NCBI GenBank assembly: GCA_016800925.1
Contig: JABCPU010000239.1
Location: 41,078 to 105,077, forward strand
DNA from: Suillus spraguei
Taxonomy: Eukaryota > Basidiomycota > Agaricomycetes > Boletales > Suillaceae
Direction of reading: 5' to 3'
Length of the DNA stretch: 64,000 bases
A model generated the notes under the pieces. That model was given only the letters and a program-made list of their open reading frames with translations. It made no database searches and was not told the DNA's origin. Below, piece by piece: positions 20,721 to 31,785 of the stretch (positions are counted from its first letter, which is position 1; every line of letters starts with the position of its first letter). The position numbers were made by a program, and so were the translations under genes.

Positions 20721-21805
20721 GGTGGGGATTTCGATTTTCGTGGTTGTTGTCTTTGGCTTTTTGTTCTGTTCTTTGTCATTTTTACTTTTGTTCTGTTGGA
20801 TGTTTTCGATATCTCTTTGCTCTCGTTAACGACGACGACGATTCGTAATTATTGTATCCATCACCATCACTTGCTGCTCGGTCATTCATACGCATATTAA
20901 CATTCATACTGTACCTGCACCCTCATGCATGAGTCTGTCTTTATTTTTCGTCACGTCTTTCGTTGCATGTTTTATGAGTCTCTAACACGTTTCCTCAATC
21001 TCTGACAAGTTCCTACACTCCCTATCTGTCTCTGTCCCTATAGCATATTCCCCTTGTAGCCTAGTTCCTAGTACGATCAAATGAAATCCGATGAGTTTGC
21101 AGGGGTCACACCGTGGGGAAGAGTGACGCCCCAAAGTTCATGCTCAAGTTGTCAACGTTACAATAATGCGTTGCTCACTGGCATGGCAATCACCCGCGCA
21201 CGCTCAGACACCGTATGGGAAGACAGACGTTTACATAGTAACTTGCCCTCTCCCTCCAGAATCAATAATGCACGGTGTTGGTACGAATCGTACGATCAAA
21301 ATCAATAGTCTCGAGCAACTTTATCACAGCAACTTTATCACAGCGCTTCCTTTGTGCATTCGGATGTAGAATCAGACAACATGCAAGCGTTCTGGAAAGC
21401 TCTAGTCGCGGGCTGTAGGTGCCTTTGATATCCATCGAGGCGGTGCCCATTTTTTTTACAATTGTACAACGTTCTATCCAAGGCGCCGCAACCATCTTGC
21501 CCCATAAATTGAGATATTCAGAGTGAATTTCTCGGAGCGCCTTTCTGGATGTATGGCACCTCTCCCGTCTTGGATACAGTGCTTACAACTCAAAAGAGTC
21601 AAAGTCAGAAGTCAAGACCTAGGTGTGTTTATTAGGTCCATCGTGCGTATACACTTGTCATTGTATGGTCCACAGGCTTATGCCCGATTCAGCAGGGGCA
21701 ATAGCCACTGATGGCCTGATATGGTGTCATATTTAACATTCCCCAACCAAACGAACGACGGCAATATTTGCCTGACTGCTAAATTACTGATAAGTCTTGT
21801 CAGTG
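20721..21805. other. Intergenic, nothing recognised
   Basis: 3' flank of the proline-rich gene (T-rich to about 21060), then sequence with no supported feature. Confidence 0.4.
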
Positions 21806-22066
21806 TCAATGGCCATACGACATGAAAGCATCAATGCAACCCACTGTGCAGAAAGGAAATTCCTATCATGCAGGTGAGTCATGTCATCGACTCCAAGAAA
21901 ACTCAGTATTGATACTTACGCAAAGCCCCCAAGTGCATTCTTTGCAATTTATGTCGATCCAGCAAAAGAGGGGACAGTGCCCGGGGCTAGCATCAGTGGG
22001 TGTAGCAGAGATTGACGATGGTAAAGCAGCAACGACGGCGAGGACAATTGCAGAGGAGAAACGCAT
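21806..22066 (-). CDS. Small secreted cysteine-rich protein B (two exons)
   Basis: Exon 1 is 22066-21920 (49 codons): signal peptide MRFSSAIVLAVVAALPSSIS, then C-x3-C-x5-C-x2-C-x4-C. A GTAAGT donor follows the fifth Cys. The acceptor at 21863 gives exon 2 21862-21806 beginning EFPFC, which supplies the sixth Cys and a longer tail (to TGA at 21806-21808). Start, intron position and core promoter are as in genes A and D. Predicted secreted disulphide-rich peptide of unknown role. Confidence 0.72.
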
Positions 22067-22133
22067 TGTGTGAGAAGATGTGATATAGGATCAGATATAT
22101 ATGAAGGGTTAGTTGGAAGACACCGGCGCCTTG

Positions 22134-22148
22134 CTTTTATATGCTGAA
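22134..22148 (-). promoter_or_regulatory. Core promoter block of gene B
   Basis: Minus-strand TTCAGCATATAAAAG, about 68 bp before the ATG; matches the block at genes A, C and D. Confidence 0.7.
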
Positions 22149-23235
22149 TGAGTTCTTTATGGTTCTAGGAAGAACCTATTCACCGTCGATCCCCGCGTTA
22201 AGCCAATGTCCAAGCTTTGAATGTCTCTTCAAATTCTTCTCGCGTGGTCGTACCGCATTAGACCACATAATATCTGCAAATACAGCAAGATTGCGAAGCA
22301 AGGTCTTTTGGTAATCTGGCTCGAATCCCCTTCGTTGGTGAATGTTGACCTGTGATCCTGGTACCCCGTGTCATTGAAACGAGGACTTCTCGATCCTAGA
22401 ATATCCGTCCCGGGCCCTCCGACCCCGTCCGAACATTCAAACCCCATCTGCGCTGGCACCGTGGTCGTTCTTGCACTTGAACTTGCCTTTTCATTATTAT
22501 TCGAATAGATATTAAATGCAGCAGTTTATGAGTGGTATGACGTGCCCTAATATGGTGGACGATAGGTTACGGTTCCGATTACTTACTACTATCCGGTAAT
22601 GGCGTTGGTCGCGCCAATCTCCGTGTCTTGAGCTGCGTAGTGATGAGTTCCGACACGGCTTCAAAGGTACATGCATTAGACATAAGTATCTGAGACACAG
22701 GTCACACGGCATACAATTTCGTTGCCAGTTCAGTTACGTTGGCAAAGGGAAGCAGCGTGAGCACGTTATTAACCAATACACTTGTCCCACAACAAAGGAT
22801 TGTGAAGCTTGGAGTCTGCAGGCCTTGCGATTTGACCGAGAATCTATCAATCGAACCCATTGAAGCTGCTCAGGAAGAAACAACCAAGGGAGGTAGAGTT
22901 TGAAGTTTGTGAGTCAGTTCATCCAACTGCATAGGTATCCAAGGCAAGTGTAAACGCCAAGGAAGCTTCACCGGCTACGCGATCTACTGCAATCAAAGTA
23001 GTGAGAGGAGGGGGTTTTACGCAGAGCGGACGTGACCTGTTCACCTCACGACACACAATATAATTAGTGTTTCGAACGTGTCCGAATGCACAACTCGCCA
23101 TGGAATAAATACAGTAGATTCGCTCATAATGCATAAATAAATAAAATCAAAACAAATCACTAGAAAATCATTCTTGGGCGCAAAAAATATACATTAACAG
23201 CAATGTGTGGACCAGGTTCATTTCTATGGATGAAT
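22149..23235. other. Intergenic, nothing recognised
   Basis: No coding, RNA or repeat feature could be supported here. Confidence 0.4.
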
Positions 23236-23925
23236 ACTATCATGGTACACGCAATCGGCAGCCCCCAGAAGTCGGCAGTCACGCAAATGTCACTGTAAGT
23301 CACAACATGTCACTTGAGCCAGTTTCAAAGTCAGCTCAGCAGCAGGAGCGCAAGGAAGTGAGTTAGAATTCGGCGTGAGCAAGCAAGTACAGTATATACT
23401 AGTAGAATCTAAGTACGAGGGTGACCATGATTAGTGCCGTAGTTGTAGAATTGAGAGGGATATGTAGGGAGACTGTGTGTGTTGTAAGGATGCTGAGGTT
23501 GTCTATCTAAGTTTGATGATGATGCAATAGGACCGCCAGATGAATTATTATGTTGCATTGTAGAGTAAGACGGTGCGCAGAGAGCTGTATTAGCATAGAA
23601 TTGATGAAAATATGGCTGGTTAGTAAAGTGTGGAGGATAATTTGAATTAAAAGAATGTGCACCAGCAGCCTCCAGTCGGCACTGGTGTGTGCAGTATTGA
23701 AACTCCGTCACGGCATATATCGGCAGGTGACATTTCTGCGTGATTTCGGCACTTTCAGCTATCTCATTCAATTCTGCTTCAAATGTATTCATTTGACCTC
23801 GTATTGAGTTGTGTTAGAGAGAGAATTATGTCTATGTTGAGAATTTTGTGTTTAGGTAGCTGGAAACATGAGTTTTGTGAAAGTGCCGACTTCTGGGGGC
23901 TGCCGATTGCGTGTACCATGATAGT
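23236..23925. mobile_element. ~690-bp element with 42-bp perfect inverted ends
   Basis: Positions 23236-23277 are the exact reverse complement of 23884-23925 (left end begins ACTATCATGGTACACGCAAT). If the outermost bases include a TA duplication, the inverted repeat proper starts TCATGGTACACG. A non-autonomous DNA transposon is the simplest reading. It holds an open frame of 127 codons on the minus strand. Confidence 0.8.
23409..23792 (-). CDS. ORF inside the 690-bp inverted-repeat element
   Basis: 127 codons, starting MNTFEAELNEIAESAEITQK, with a charged N-terminal part containing two closely placed Cys-His pairs (YCTHQCRLEAAGAHS). A Tyr/Pro/Asn/Gln-rich tail follows (TNQPYFHQFYANTALCAPSY). 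No transposase motif is seen. It fills most of the interval between the inverted ends, so it may be the element's own gene; it could also be chance. Confidence 0.35.
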   Translation of the reverse strand: MNTFEAELNEIAESAEITQKCHLPIYAVTEFQYCTHQCRLEAAGAHSFNSNYPPHFTNQPYFHQFYANTALCAPSYSTMQHNNSSGGPIASSSNLDRQPQHPYNTHSLPTYPSQFYNYGTNHGHPRT

Positions 23926-24949
23926 AGCTGTGTATCTTCGAAAGATGAAATCCTGATTTGTTATAATTTTTTATGCATTATGCAATATGAGAGAATGTAC
24001 TGTATTAATGTTGCAACAACAATTTGCACAGGTGCTAAGACCAATTAGGATGGACCGCTAAGAGGAAACCATCCATGAATGACTCAATGTCAAGGTGTGT
24101 TCCGATAGAAAAAACGCTGTCATCAGCAGGTTTTGAACCTACGCAGTCCAAGAGAAACAGATTTTGATTCTGTTTTGTGGTAACCATCAGGACCAGTTAC
24201 GGTGAACTTTCGAATACCACCAAAGTCACTTCCACTCCTTTTACCACCAACAGTCCAGGTACCCAAACACTTAGCTTACATTGAGTGGTTTACGCCATTC
24301 TCTTCGGCTCCCGATCAACGCCACAGACTTTATGAGCTCTTGCAATCATTCCGTGGTGGTGAAAAATTGGCAAGTATTGTGCCATTGGCAAGTATTATGC
24401 CATTGGCAAACATTGTGCGTAGTGTCCATCTGATACTGAGTTTTGGTGCTGTCGTCCCACGAGAATGGATGAGTGATACGGTTCTAGATGATTGTAGCAC
24501 TTTTCAGAGGAATAGCAGGAAGGTCGGCTGGCTTTTATGTGTTGAAAACTGTTTCTATGAAATTCTTCTTGCGTACGTGGCTGTGAGTCTTGTGACATTC
24601 AATCTGCAATGCTAGGCACTGCCAGCAGTTCTTGCCAGCCAAGATGTTGGTCGGTGCAGAATTACTAAACAGTGATGTTTCCAATCAGCTGGAGGCTCGG
24701 TGCTAAAAGCACTCGATGTCTTGGGGTATTGAAGGTTGTGTTCTTGTTGAGGCGATCAGTATTCTTTTGCGTCCTTACATGTCTTACTATCTACAGGCAT
24801 TTCCAAATCGAACAAAAATTTCACGCCAACTCCAATATACAAAGAACCATAAGTGGACTGATCCACATTGATCAACTCGACTGATCACTTGTAACTCGCA
24901 CATCAGTTCCAACTGTTATGCTGCATCTACGTGAAAGCAGAAACATAAC
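23926..24949. other. Spacer with relic secreted-protein promoter
   Basis: No gene is supported. Around 24520-24545 the words AAGGTCGGCTGGCTTTTATGTGTTGAA copy the promoter block of gene C, followed by the same downstream flank (GCCAGCAGTTCTTGCCAGCC at about 24620), so another gene copy was probably lost here. Confidence 0.5.
24118..24207 (-). other. tRNA-Leu(CAA)-like sequence, probably degenerate
   Basis: On the minus strand ACAGA-ATCAAAA-TCTGT forms a 5-bp anticodon stem with a T-CAA-A loop. GTAGG-TTCAAAA-CCTGC forms a T-arm, and about 18 bases lie between them as in a long-variable-arm tRNA. The 5' and 3' acceptor strands pair at only about four of seven positions, so this is more likely a tRNA relic or tRNA-derived repeat than a working gene. 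Confidence 0.3.
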
Positions 24950-25434
24950 TCAATGGCAGAAAGGGAAGATCTGCCGTGGAGGTGAGTTTTATCATCAAAT
25001 CCAGGAAAACTAGTGACTGATATCAATGATAGACAGGCTCGGACGGGGAAAGAAAGACTGAAAGACTATAACATACGCATACCTAGAGACGGGGAAAGGA
25101 AGACTACGTATCGTTAGGTACATGTGAGTAGAAGTAGACGTGAATTAAGCATGCTCACCTCAGTCTTGGTTGAAAAGACTGAGGGGAAAAACTATGGCAC
25201 GAAGGGACTATTAAGACGAGTTGAAACGGAGAATAAAGAAAACGTGTATCGATAAGTGATAGTGTATGTAAGATAGAAACGTATGAAGGACGTATCTTGA
25301 CAACCAATACTCACGCAAACTCTTATATACATAGGCTCTGGACAGGCGTTTATCAACTGCGTCAGCTGGTGTAGCGGTGATTGACGATGCCAAAGCAGCA
25401 GCAACGGCGGGACAATTACAAAGGGGAAACGCAT
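24950..25434 (-). pseudogene. Small secreted cysteine-rich protein C, decayed
   Basis: Exon 1 (25434-25315) begins MRFPFVIV; a frame change soon after puts the family signal-peptide words (AVAAALASSITATPAD) in another frame. Most family Cys are missing. The conserved GTGAGT donor and a last exon IFPFCH (24970-24950) are still present, but the intron is ~340 bp instead of 50-60, so something has been inserted there (about 25020-25300). Confidence 0.7.
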
Positions 25435-25490
25435 GGTGCGTAATGATACGATATGGAATCAAATAAATCCAAAGGGTTAATGACGGCTGG

Positions 25491-25505
25491 CTTTTATGTG
25501 CTGAA
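25491..25505 (-). promoter_or_regulatory. Core promoter block of gene C
   Basis: Minus-strand TTCAGCACATAAAAG about 57 bp before the ATG, same block as genes A, B and D. Confidence 0.6.
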
Positions 25506-25900
25506 TTTTATTTTTGCATGGTCGTGCCTCCACATCTGCTTGCAATGCCAGTAGATCTTGCCAGTCAGGGTATATTAACGTTTTAACGAACAATCGAAGT
25601 TCAAAAGTCGAAGTAGGAAGCCGTATACGGTATACAGGACCTGGATGTATTTTTACTGGGTACAAACTTGTCTACGGTGATGCAGCAGTCACTAACATTG
25701 CGCTGTGGACTGATCAGCATGTTCCTCGGTAAGATTATTTTGTGTCCTTACACTTCATATCTAACACTTCACAATCGAATGAAAGCTACGCCAACTCCAC
25801 CAATGTTTTCCTGATGGCGCGTTGATCAATTTTACAAATCTCGCACGTCAGTGCCGACGGCCATGCTGCACTGACGTGAAAGCAGAAAAAGAACTCACTA

Positions 25901-26124
25901 CTAAAAGCAGAAGTAAAGATAGGACTGCCACGCAGGTGAGTCACGTTATCAAATCCAGGAAAACTGCTGATACTCACGCATCGTGAAAGGCCACACTTGG
26001 ACTCGCAGTCTGAGTCAGTGGTGCAGAAATCGAAACACACACGAGAGGCATCCGCATCAGTGGGCATGGCAGAGATTGATAATGCTAAAGCAGCAACGAC
26101 GAGGATAGAACTATCGAAACGCAT
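25901..26124 (-). CDS. Small secreted cysteine-rich protein D (two exons)
   Basis: Exon 1 is 26124-25978 (49 codons): signal peptide MRFDSSILVVAALALSISAM, then C-x3-C-x5-C-x3-C-x4-C. A GTGAGT intron (25977-25925) follows the fifth Cys. Exon 2 (25924-25901) encodes SYLYFCF and TAG, giving the sixth Cys. Reading through the intron instead would extend a hydrophobic tail unlike the paralogues. Exported disulphide-rich peptide of unknown role. Confidence 0.75.
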
Positions 26125-26186
26125 TGTTTATGATTCGTGCAATATGGGATCCGGTGCTAATTCTGAAGGACATAGTAGGAAGACGA

Positions 26187-26202
26187 CTTTTATGCGCTGA
26201 AT
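26187..26202 (-). promoter_or_regulatory. Core promoter block of gene D
   Basis: Minus-strand ATTCAGCGCATAAAAG about 63 bp before the ATG. Confidence 0.6.
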
Positions 26203-26861
26203 ATTGTTCTTTGAGATGATTCTTGCATACATGATGATGACACGGTTGTGCCTTCAAACAGACAGGTACATATCTTCGATATCAGCAGATCTTGCCAGCA
26301 AGTCAGTGACGCTTCCCTTGACAATTTGGTGTGACATCAGATCTCACATTTCGGCTTATCTTGCGTTTCCTCGCCATGTACCAATAAGGTCTACTATTCA
26401 GACCTATTGAAGGTAGTCATTAGAGCCGTTGCGTGGGCCGTCAGATCAGTAAAACTCTTACAATAAAGATAATCGTGCCCTACACCGAGTGAACCCTGCA
26501 TCCTGCATACTTGTCCTTGACTTCAACTATATTTTGCTTTACATTGAATTGGCTGGAGACCTGCCTACTGTAAAAAATTCTGACCCAGTTTCAACTGTTA
26601 ACATGCACAGCCAATAGGATGCATGCCTATTCAAGCCTTATCAAAACGTTCTTGTATCAGTCGCCAGAATGGAAACATGCAACAGGTTGGCACAGAGAGT
26701 TCTTGGTTGGCATTCTTTCATTGCTCTATGGTAGTCATGACGTCGTTATCTGTGATTCTAACCTGCAATATAGATATATCATGTGAAACAGCAACACCCC
26801 TTCTTTTACACTATACCAAGCACCCTCGCCAAGATTTGGAGACCCTGTATCATCGCGTTCA
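26203..26861. other. Intergenic, nothing recognised
   Basis: Contains the duplicated 5' flank of gene D (GATCTTGCCAGCAAG at about 26287) and no supported gene. Confidence 0.4.
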
Positions 26862-29168
26862 TCAAAAAGATATATAGACAGACAGAAGAAGGTAACCGAC
26901 CAGGTGTTTACTGTAGAAACGCGAGAGCACAAATGGACCAGTAGCAAACCAAAGTCCCGGATGTCCGGAGGGTCGATATGTCTGATTAATTTCTCCCTCT
27001 GAGTTAAGGCCCATCACCTCAGGCGGAAGTTGTTCGGTAATTTCGTTGCCAAGAAGAGCTCTCGTAGTCTTCATGATAGGCTCATTTCCTGTACTGCAAC
27101 ATGCGTGAGACAGACCAACGAGAAACCATCAGTCCGACCATACGCTAGTACGATAACATCTGCCGAAAGCTTGGAGCCGTCTTTAAACGTGATTCCATCT
27201 TCGTCGAAGTGACTGATGTCTTGACCTTGCTTTATCTGGTCATATAATTAGCCACAGCCTTCAGACAATGAATACAATCCTACCTTGACTCTGCCCTCAA
27301 CGATTAGCTTACCACAGCCAATGTCAAGCACTGTATGATGTTTAAAATGTCACGCGTCTCAGGAACAAATCTGAACCCACTGGTTCCTGAAGCCTGGCGG
27401 CAGAACAAAAATCCATCCAGCCCAACCTCACCACTGCCAGGAGAAACTTCCCAGGTTAAGTTGAATCCAACCTTGCGCAAACCGTCGTGGAGTTCCTTGT
27501 CCAACATCTTCACGTGTTGGATCCCACCTGATTTTGTCAGTTGTAGGAGGAAGGCCAAAGGCATTGAATTATTGCGAAAATCCAGTTCTTCGATAGGGGT
27601 GCTGACAGGGAAAGGCAAGTTGAAGTGAGTTTGTTCCGCGGCACTGGAGGATATAATGCATGTAGCGCTTCTTTGGACCATTGTCACCTGTTCATCCTTA
27701 TCTAACCATGACTTTAATATTGTTCAATCCATACACGCACCTCAGCGGCACCATGTGCTACAAAATCTTGACATATGTCTCCACTAGCATTGCCCTAACG
27801 GTCTTGTGAGTGGGTACATACGTGTGAGATCAAGACATAGACCTTACCGCACCCACAACGACAACGCGCTTGCCTCTGAATTGCTCTGCGTCTTTATGGA
27901 AGTCGGAATGATACAAGGCTCCTTGAAATCTATCCATTCCACGCCAAGTAGGAATCCGAGGGCTCCCGCTTCCTGTGGCAAGTACCAGGTACTTCGGGTT
28001 AAGGACTACTTTCTTGTCTCCATGCTGGACTTCCACAGTCCATCTTGCGGATGATGAATCGTATACTGGAGTTGAAACTATGCTGCTCGAGAGCCAGACA
28101 CATAATTCCTGGTTTACAGCATATGAATCCAGGAAATTGGCAAGTTTCCCCTTCGGAATGAACTTAGGGAACGTTGTCCTAGCATTACTTAGATACATAA
28201 TACCTTTGAACGGTTGAAGGCACATACGGATAGGGGCTATAAAGCACTGTGTATAGATTAGTCCCAAACCTCTTGTAGAAAGATGACAACACGTACTGGA
28301 GGTATGATATGCAGGCGTATGCAGAGTAAGGTTCGGGTACCTGTGGTTTACGTCTATTACAAAGAATAGCATGCTTTCGCTGTGTTTGCATACCGTTTTC
28401 GCCAAGAGTCTCCGACACTCGCATTCTTCTCGATGACGAGCGCACGGATGCCCAACCTACGCAAGCGCGCTGCAGACGTGAGGCCAGATTGTCCACCACC
28501 GACTTTTTATACTCATCAAGTCATCACAATTAATGAGAGACACTACAACGCACCGATCAAAACAGTGGGGTCCGCCTCTATAGCACGGAATCTTGCCTCG
28601 ACATCCTCCTCCCAGGTCATTTTTCGACCCTCATATAGGCCATGTTGATTGGCGGAAGACTCCTCATGCCCGACGAGGTCCTGCATATTTGTGAAAAGAG
28701 TTAAAGCCTTCCACTTTCCATCGGCACCTTGCGTCAGACGGAAGAAACCTCGTCCAAGTGCAGCCGGTTTTGTGATGGTAAATGTGAAAGCACCTTGCAC
28801 TCCTTCAATGCCTTGCGGACCTGGCAGTTTGAATGGTGAAGGTTCATTGGCGGTGTGATCGTCTATCTTGAAGTCATGAAGACCAGAATGCTCAAGTCGC
28901 GGCTTTCCATCAACGACTTCCGAGAGGAATCCGCATATTTGTTCCGAGCCTGATAGCGTCCTGAAATTCCAGGAAAAACATAGAAGATCTACGGAAGAGA
29001 ACACTTGTGAGTGCACCCCAGTTCCAGTTCCTTGGACAAGCACCGACCTCTGAACCATCCGTCTAAATGAAAATGGCTCACAAATGACGTAGCATCTCCG
29101 GTGAATGAGGCAACCTCTAGGCTTTTGAGCCAGTCGACGGAGATTGCATAAAGGTCTTCAGAAGCCAT
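26862..29168 (-). CDS. Flavin-containing monooxygenase (FMO/YUCCA-like), multi-exon
   Basis: Start ATG 29168 (MASEDLYAISVDWL), stop TGA at 26862-26864. The N-terminal ~170 residues form an NTF2/SnoaL-like segment (WNFRTLSGSEQICGFLSEVV). Next come the FAD-binding VGGGQSGL (about 28495-28470), WRKRY and LTLHTPAYH, then the FMO signature FQGALYHSDFHKD (about 27930-27900). The NADPH Rossmann motif VVVVGAGNASGD is split by an intron. The C-terminal part has ETRALLG-like text and GHPGLWFATG-x-RFYSKHL. At least eight introns are implied. No stop or frameshift was found along the exon chain, so it looks intact. The product would oxygenate a small substrate using NADPH, O2 and FAD; the substrate is not predictable. 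Confidence 0.85.
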
Positions 29169-30659
29169 GATAATGCGGCAGGAGATAGTGAATGTGAATA
29201 TGGCGCAGATGTGGAAATGTAGATGAAATCGGCGTCCTTAAAGCTCGAAATGACTGAGAACTAAGGCCGCGTGACATTCAAAATATGCCATGAGCAACAG
29301 AAGGCTGCGGCGTAAACAATTTATCAGTTATCAGTTGGTCCGCCAATGGAGCACCCACTTGACTAGGTGCTTTCCCACTAATCGACGATATGACTGTAGT
29401 ACTTTATTTAGTTGGATCAGGTGCCGGTGATCGCAAGGAATCCTGTACAATCACGGCTTTGCGACGTGACGGAAACTTCAGCCTAGTGATTAAGCCTAAT
29501 TGATATTGCTATCCTCATAGTAGTAGGAGCTCTGATTTGGTGATCCAGACGAATCGCGATAACTGCACTCGTACATGATTGAAGGAGTGTAATTTTAAAA
29601 ATTGAGTCTCATGAGATATTAGAACGGACATGACCCGGTATAGCCTGAGAGCAGAAAGTCCAACTTGACCATGGAAAGGCGCTAATTGTGGCACATTCGA
29701 AGATAGAGCTTTATCCCAGGGGGAGGTATTGAAATGGTATGATCATGATTACCAGTAAGCGTGACGAAGGGAGCGCCCATCTTGAATGTGTGCTTATTAT
29801 GGGAACAAAGATGTCTCGGCGTAACTGAGTGTGATGTGACATGTGACAATACATAATTTCTCCTATCCAAGTACTCATCAGTAAAACACCTTTTTTCCCA
29901 CCACCAAAAAATGGCTGGCCACAGCTTGGTCCCTTCTGTACAGAGCTGTACAGAGCTGTACAGAACCGACAGAGGCAAAGTGATTTGCTGATGCTCCATG
30001 CCTACCTGGACAATCTTTTCTCGGAATGAGAAACGGTATGCTCACCTAATCCAGATGAATTATCCCGGGTCGTGTAAACTGCCTATCACATGTTGTACCC
30101 GCAAAAGAATTCTCCTCCACAATTGATCATATATCATCGCTTATAACATTAACAGTTGAATATGAGCTCTCAGAAAGGACCCCACAGGACAATATTAAGC
30201 CTCGTCATCCATGTTAATCGCTTTTCTGTTGCATTAGGTGACATGCATATCCTAGCTCATTGGCGTGATTTTTGCTTTGCTGTTCCTAACGAGCTCACAT
30301 CGGTCATCATGGATACATATGAGTTTGCCCTCGCGAAGTCAGATGTATGCTCTTGCCAGTGGGACAATGACAGAGAGTTATGTTGGGATCAAGGTACGAG
30401 CTCGACACTTATTGGGAATATTTGGGAATGATGGTGCAATATTACTGGGTGTTGGCAGCATGGGTTTTAGCATTGGTAGACATATACAAGTAGATATTTT
30501 ACAGTACGAGTACGCTATGCATTTGTCAGCGGGTTCACTGTAAAGCCTGAGTTAGTATTACTTTGCAGAGCGTGTCCAAGACTTGCGTGCAACTCAAAGT
30601 TACTTTGCACATTGCTGGTGGCACAGACACCAGCCTTCAAAGTCGTAGAATTTAATTTA
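29169..30659. other. Intergenic, with a block repeated at 40 kb
   Basis: No gene supported. Positions about 30055-30180 resemble 40050-40160 (CGGGTC.TG.AAACTGCCTA and ACATGTTGTACCC in both), indicating that the duplicated unit of the WD40 array extends at least this far upstream. A short AGCTGTACAG tandem occurs at 29939-29968. Confidence 0.5.
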
Positions 30660-31500
30660 TTCATGGGAGTAGAAGAAAAATAACTCAGACTCAGACCGAG
30701 AGGTCTAGGCTCGCAAACCGCAGCGCTCCAAACCAGAAGCCAGGAAGGAGAACTGCTAAAGTGCGTATCCTGCCAACAAATATTATCCTACAACATATCC
30801 TTGAAGGATGTGCTGACTCGAATGACCGACAAATCTGCAAGATTGATCTTGTTATTTTTATTCTTTTTGGACCTTGGAGAGCATGGGTATCGAGATTCAC
30901 GACGTACCATATACATGATTTGCAGACTCTTTACACTACTCTATAGTGAGTTGTAAGGTGAGGAATCACGATGTCTTGGGCCTAAAAGTTCATGTACCGT
31001 GACAGGTCAATTAATGCCTAAGTAGGGTGGAGCATTGGGTTCATGTATTCTGTGATTGATAAGATCAATACCACAGCAACAAGATAATGAAATGCAGACT
31101 CACGCAGCTTTGGCTGTAGTGAGAGCCACAGAAATCAGTAGTGCGACGATCGTATTACAGGTGCAGGATTGCAACAAGAAGAACATGGGACGGCGGTTGG
31201 GAAACGAGATCAATAGCAACCAGATGGACCGGGAGTTGGCTAAGAAACCGAAAGAAGGCGAGGAGTGAAATGCTGAAAGTAAGGCTGATACCTTTGAAAC
31301 TTACGAATTGGATAAAACGCATATTGAAGGACGGAAACTCCTCCATTAGAAGCGGATTTGAGATACGAGAAGAGAGAAATCTGGCTGCATCTGGTACAGG
31401 CAGATCTTGGGAATCGACAAGCATGACGAGGAGATGATATTTGCAGTAAGATGCGTGCACTCGGATAAGACACGAGAAACGATGATGTTCCGAGTCGTGC
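30660..31500 (+). repeat. Duplicated 5' flank of WD40 array, unit 1
   Basis: Shares long diverged blocks with 34470-35300 and 46330-46850, for example CTCAGACTCAGACCGAGAGG / CTCGGACTCAGACCGGGGGG, ATCCTACAACATATCCTTGA, GATTTGCAGACTCTTTA. Short open frames here (such as WIKRILKDGNSSIRSGFEIR) are also duplicated but broken, so a former upstream gene is possible. Confidence 0.7.
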
Positions 31501-31785
31501 GGCAATGTGCCTATATGGGATAGATAGCTTTCAGCCAGGGCAGGGAAGTAGCCTGAGCAACTGCACTATCATCATTGTACGGGAGGGGATATATGGATGC
31601 TGTGGAGACATGAGTGGGATGCATGTACCTGGTACAGTCTAGGAAGGTAATTATGACTGTAGGAGCAGCGTCTATGGGAACTAGGGTTAAGTTGGCGTGG
31701 TAAAGCATAAAATTGCTTGTGCACAGCAAGTAGAGAGACGCCCACAATCCCTCAACCGTGCTTAACACCATCAACCTGTAGTGAA

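Noticed and set aside
22290..22330. Possible tRNA T-arm (CTCGAATCCCC)
   Set aside because: No acceptor, anticodon or D-arm could be folded around it.
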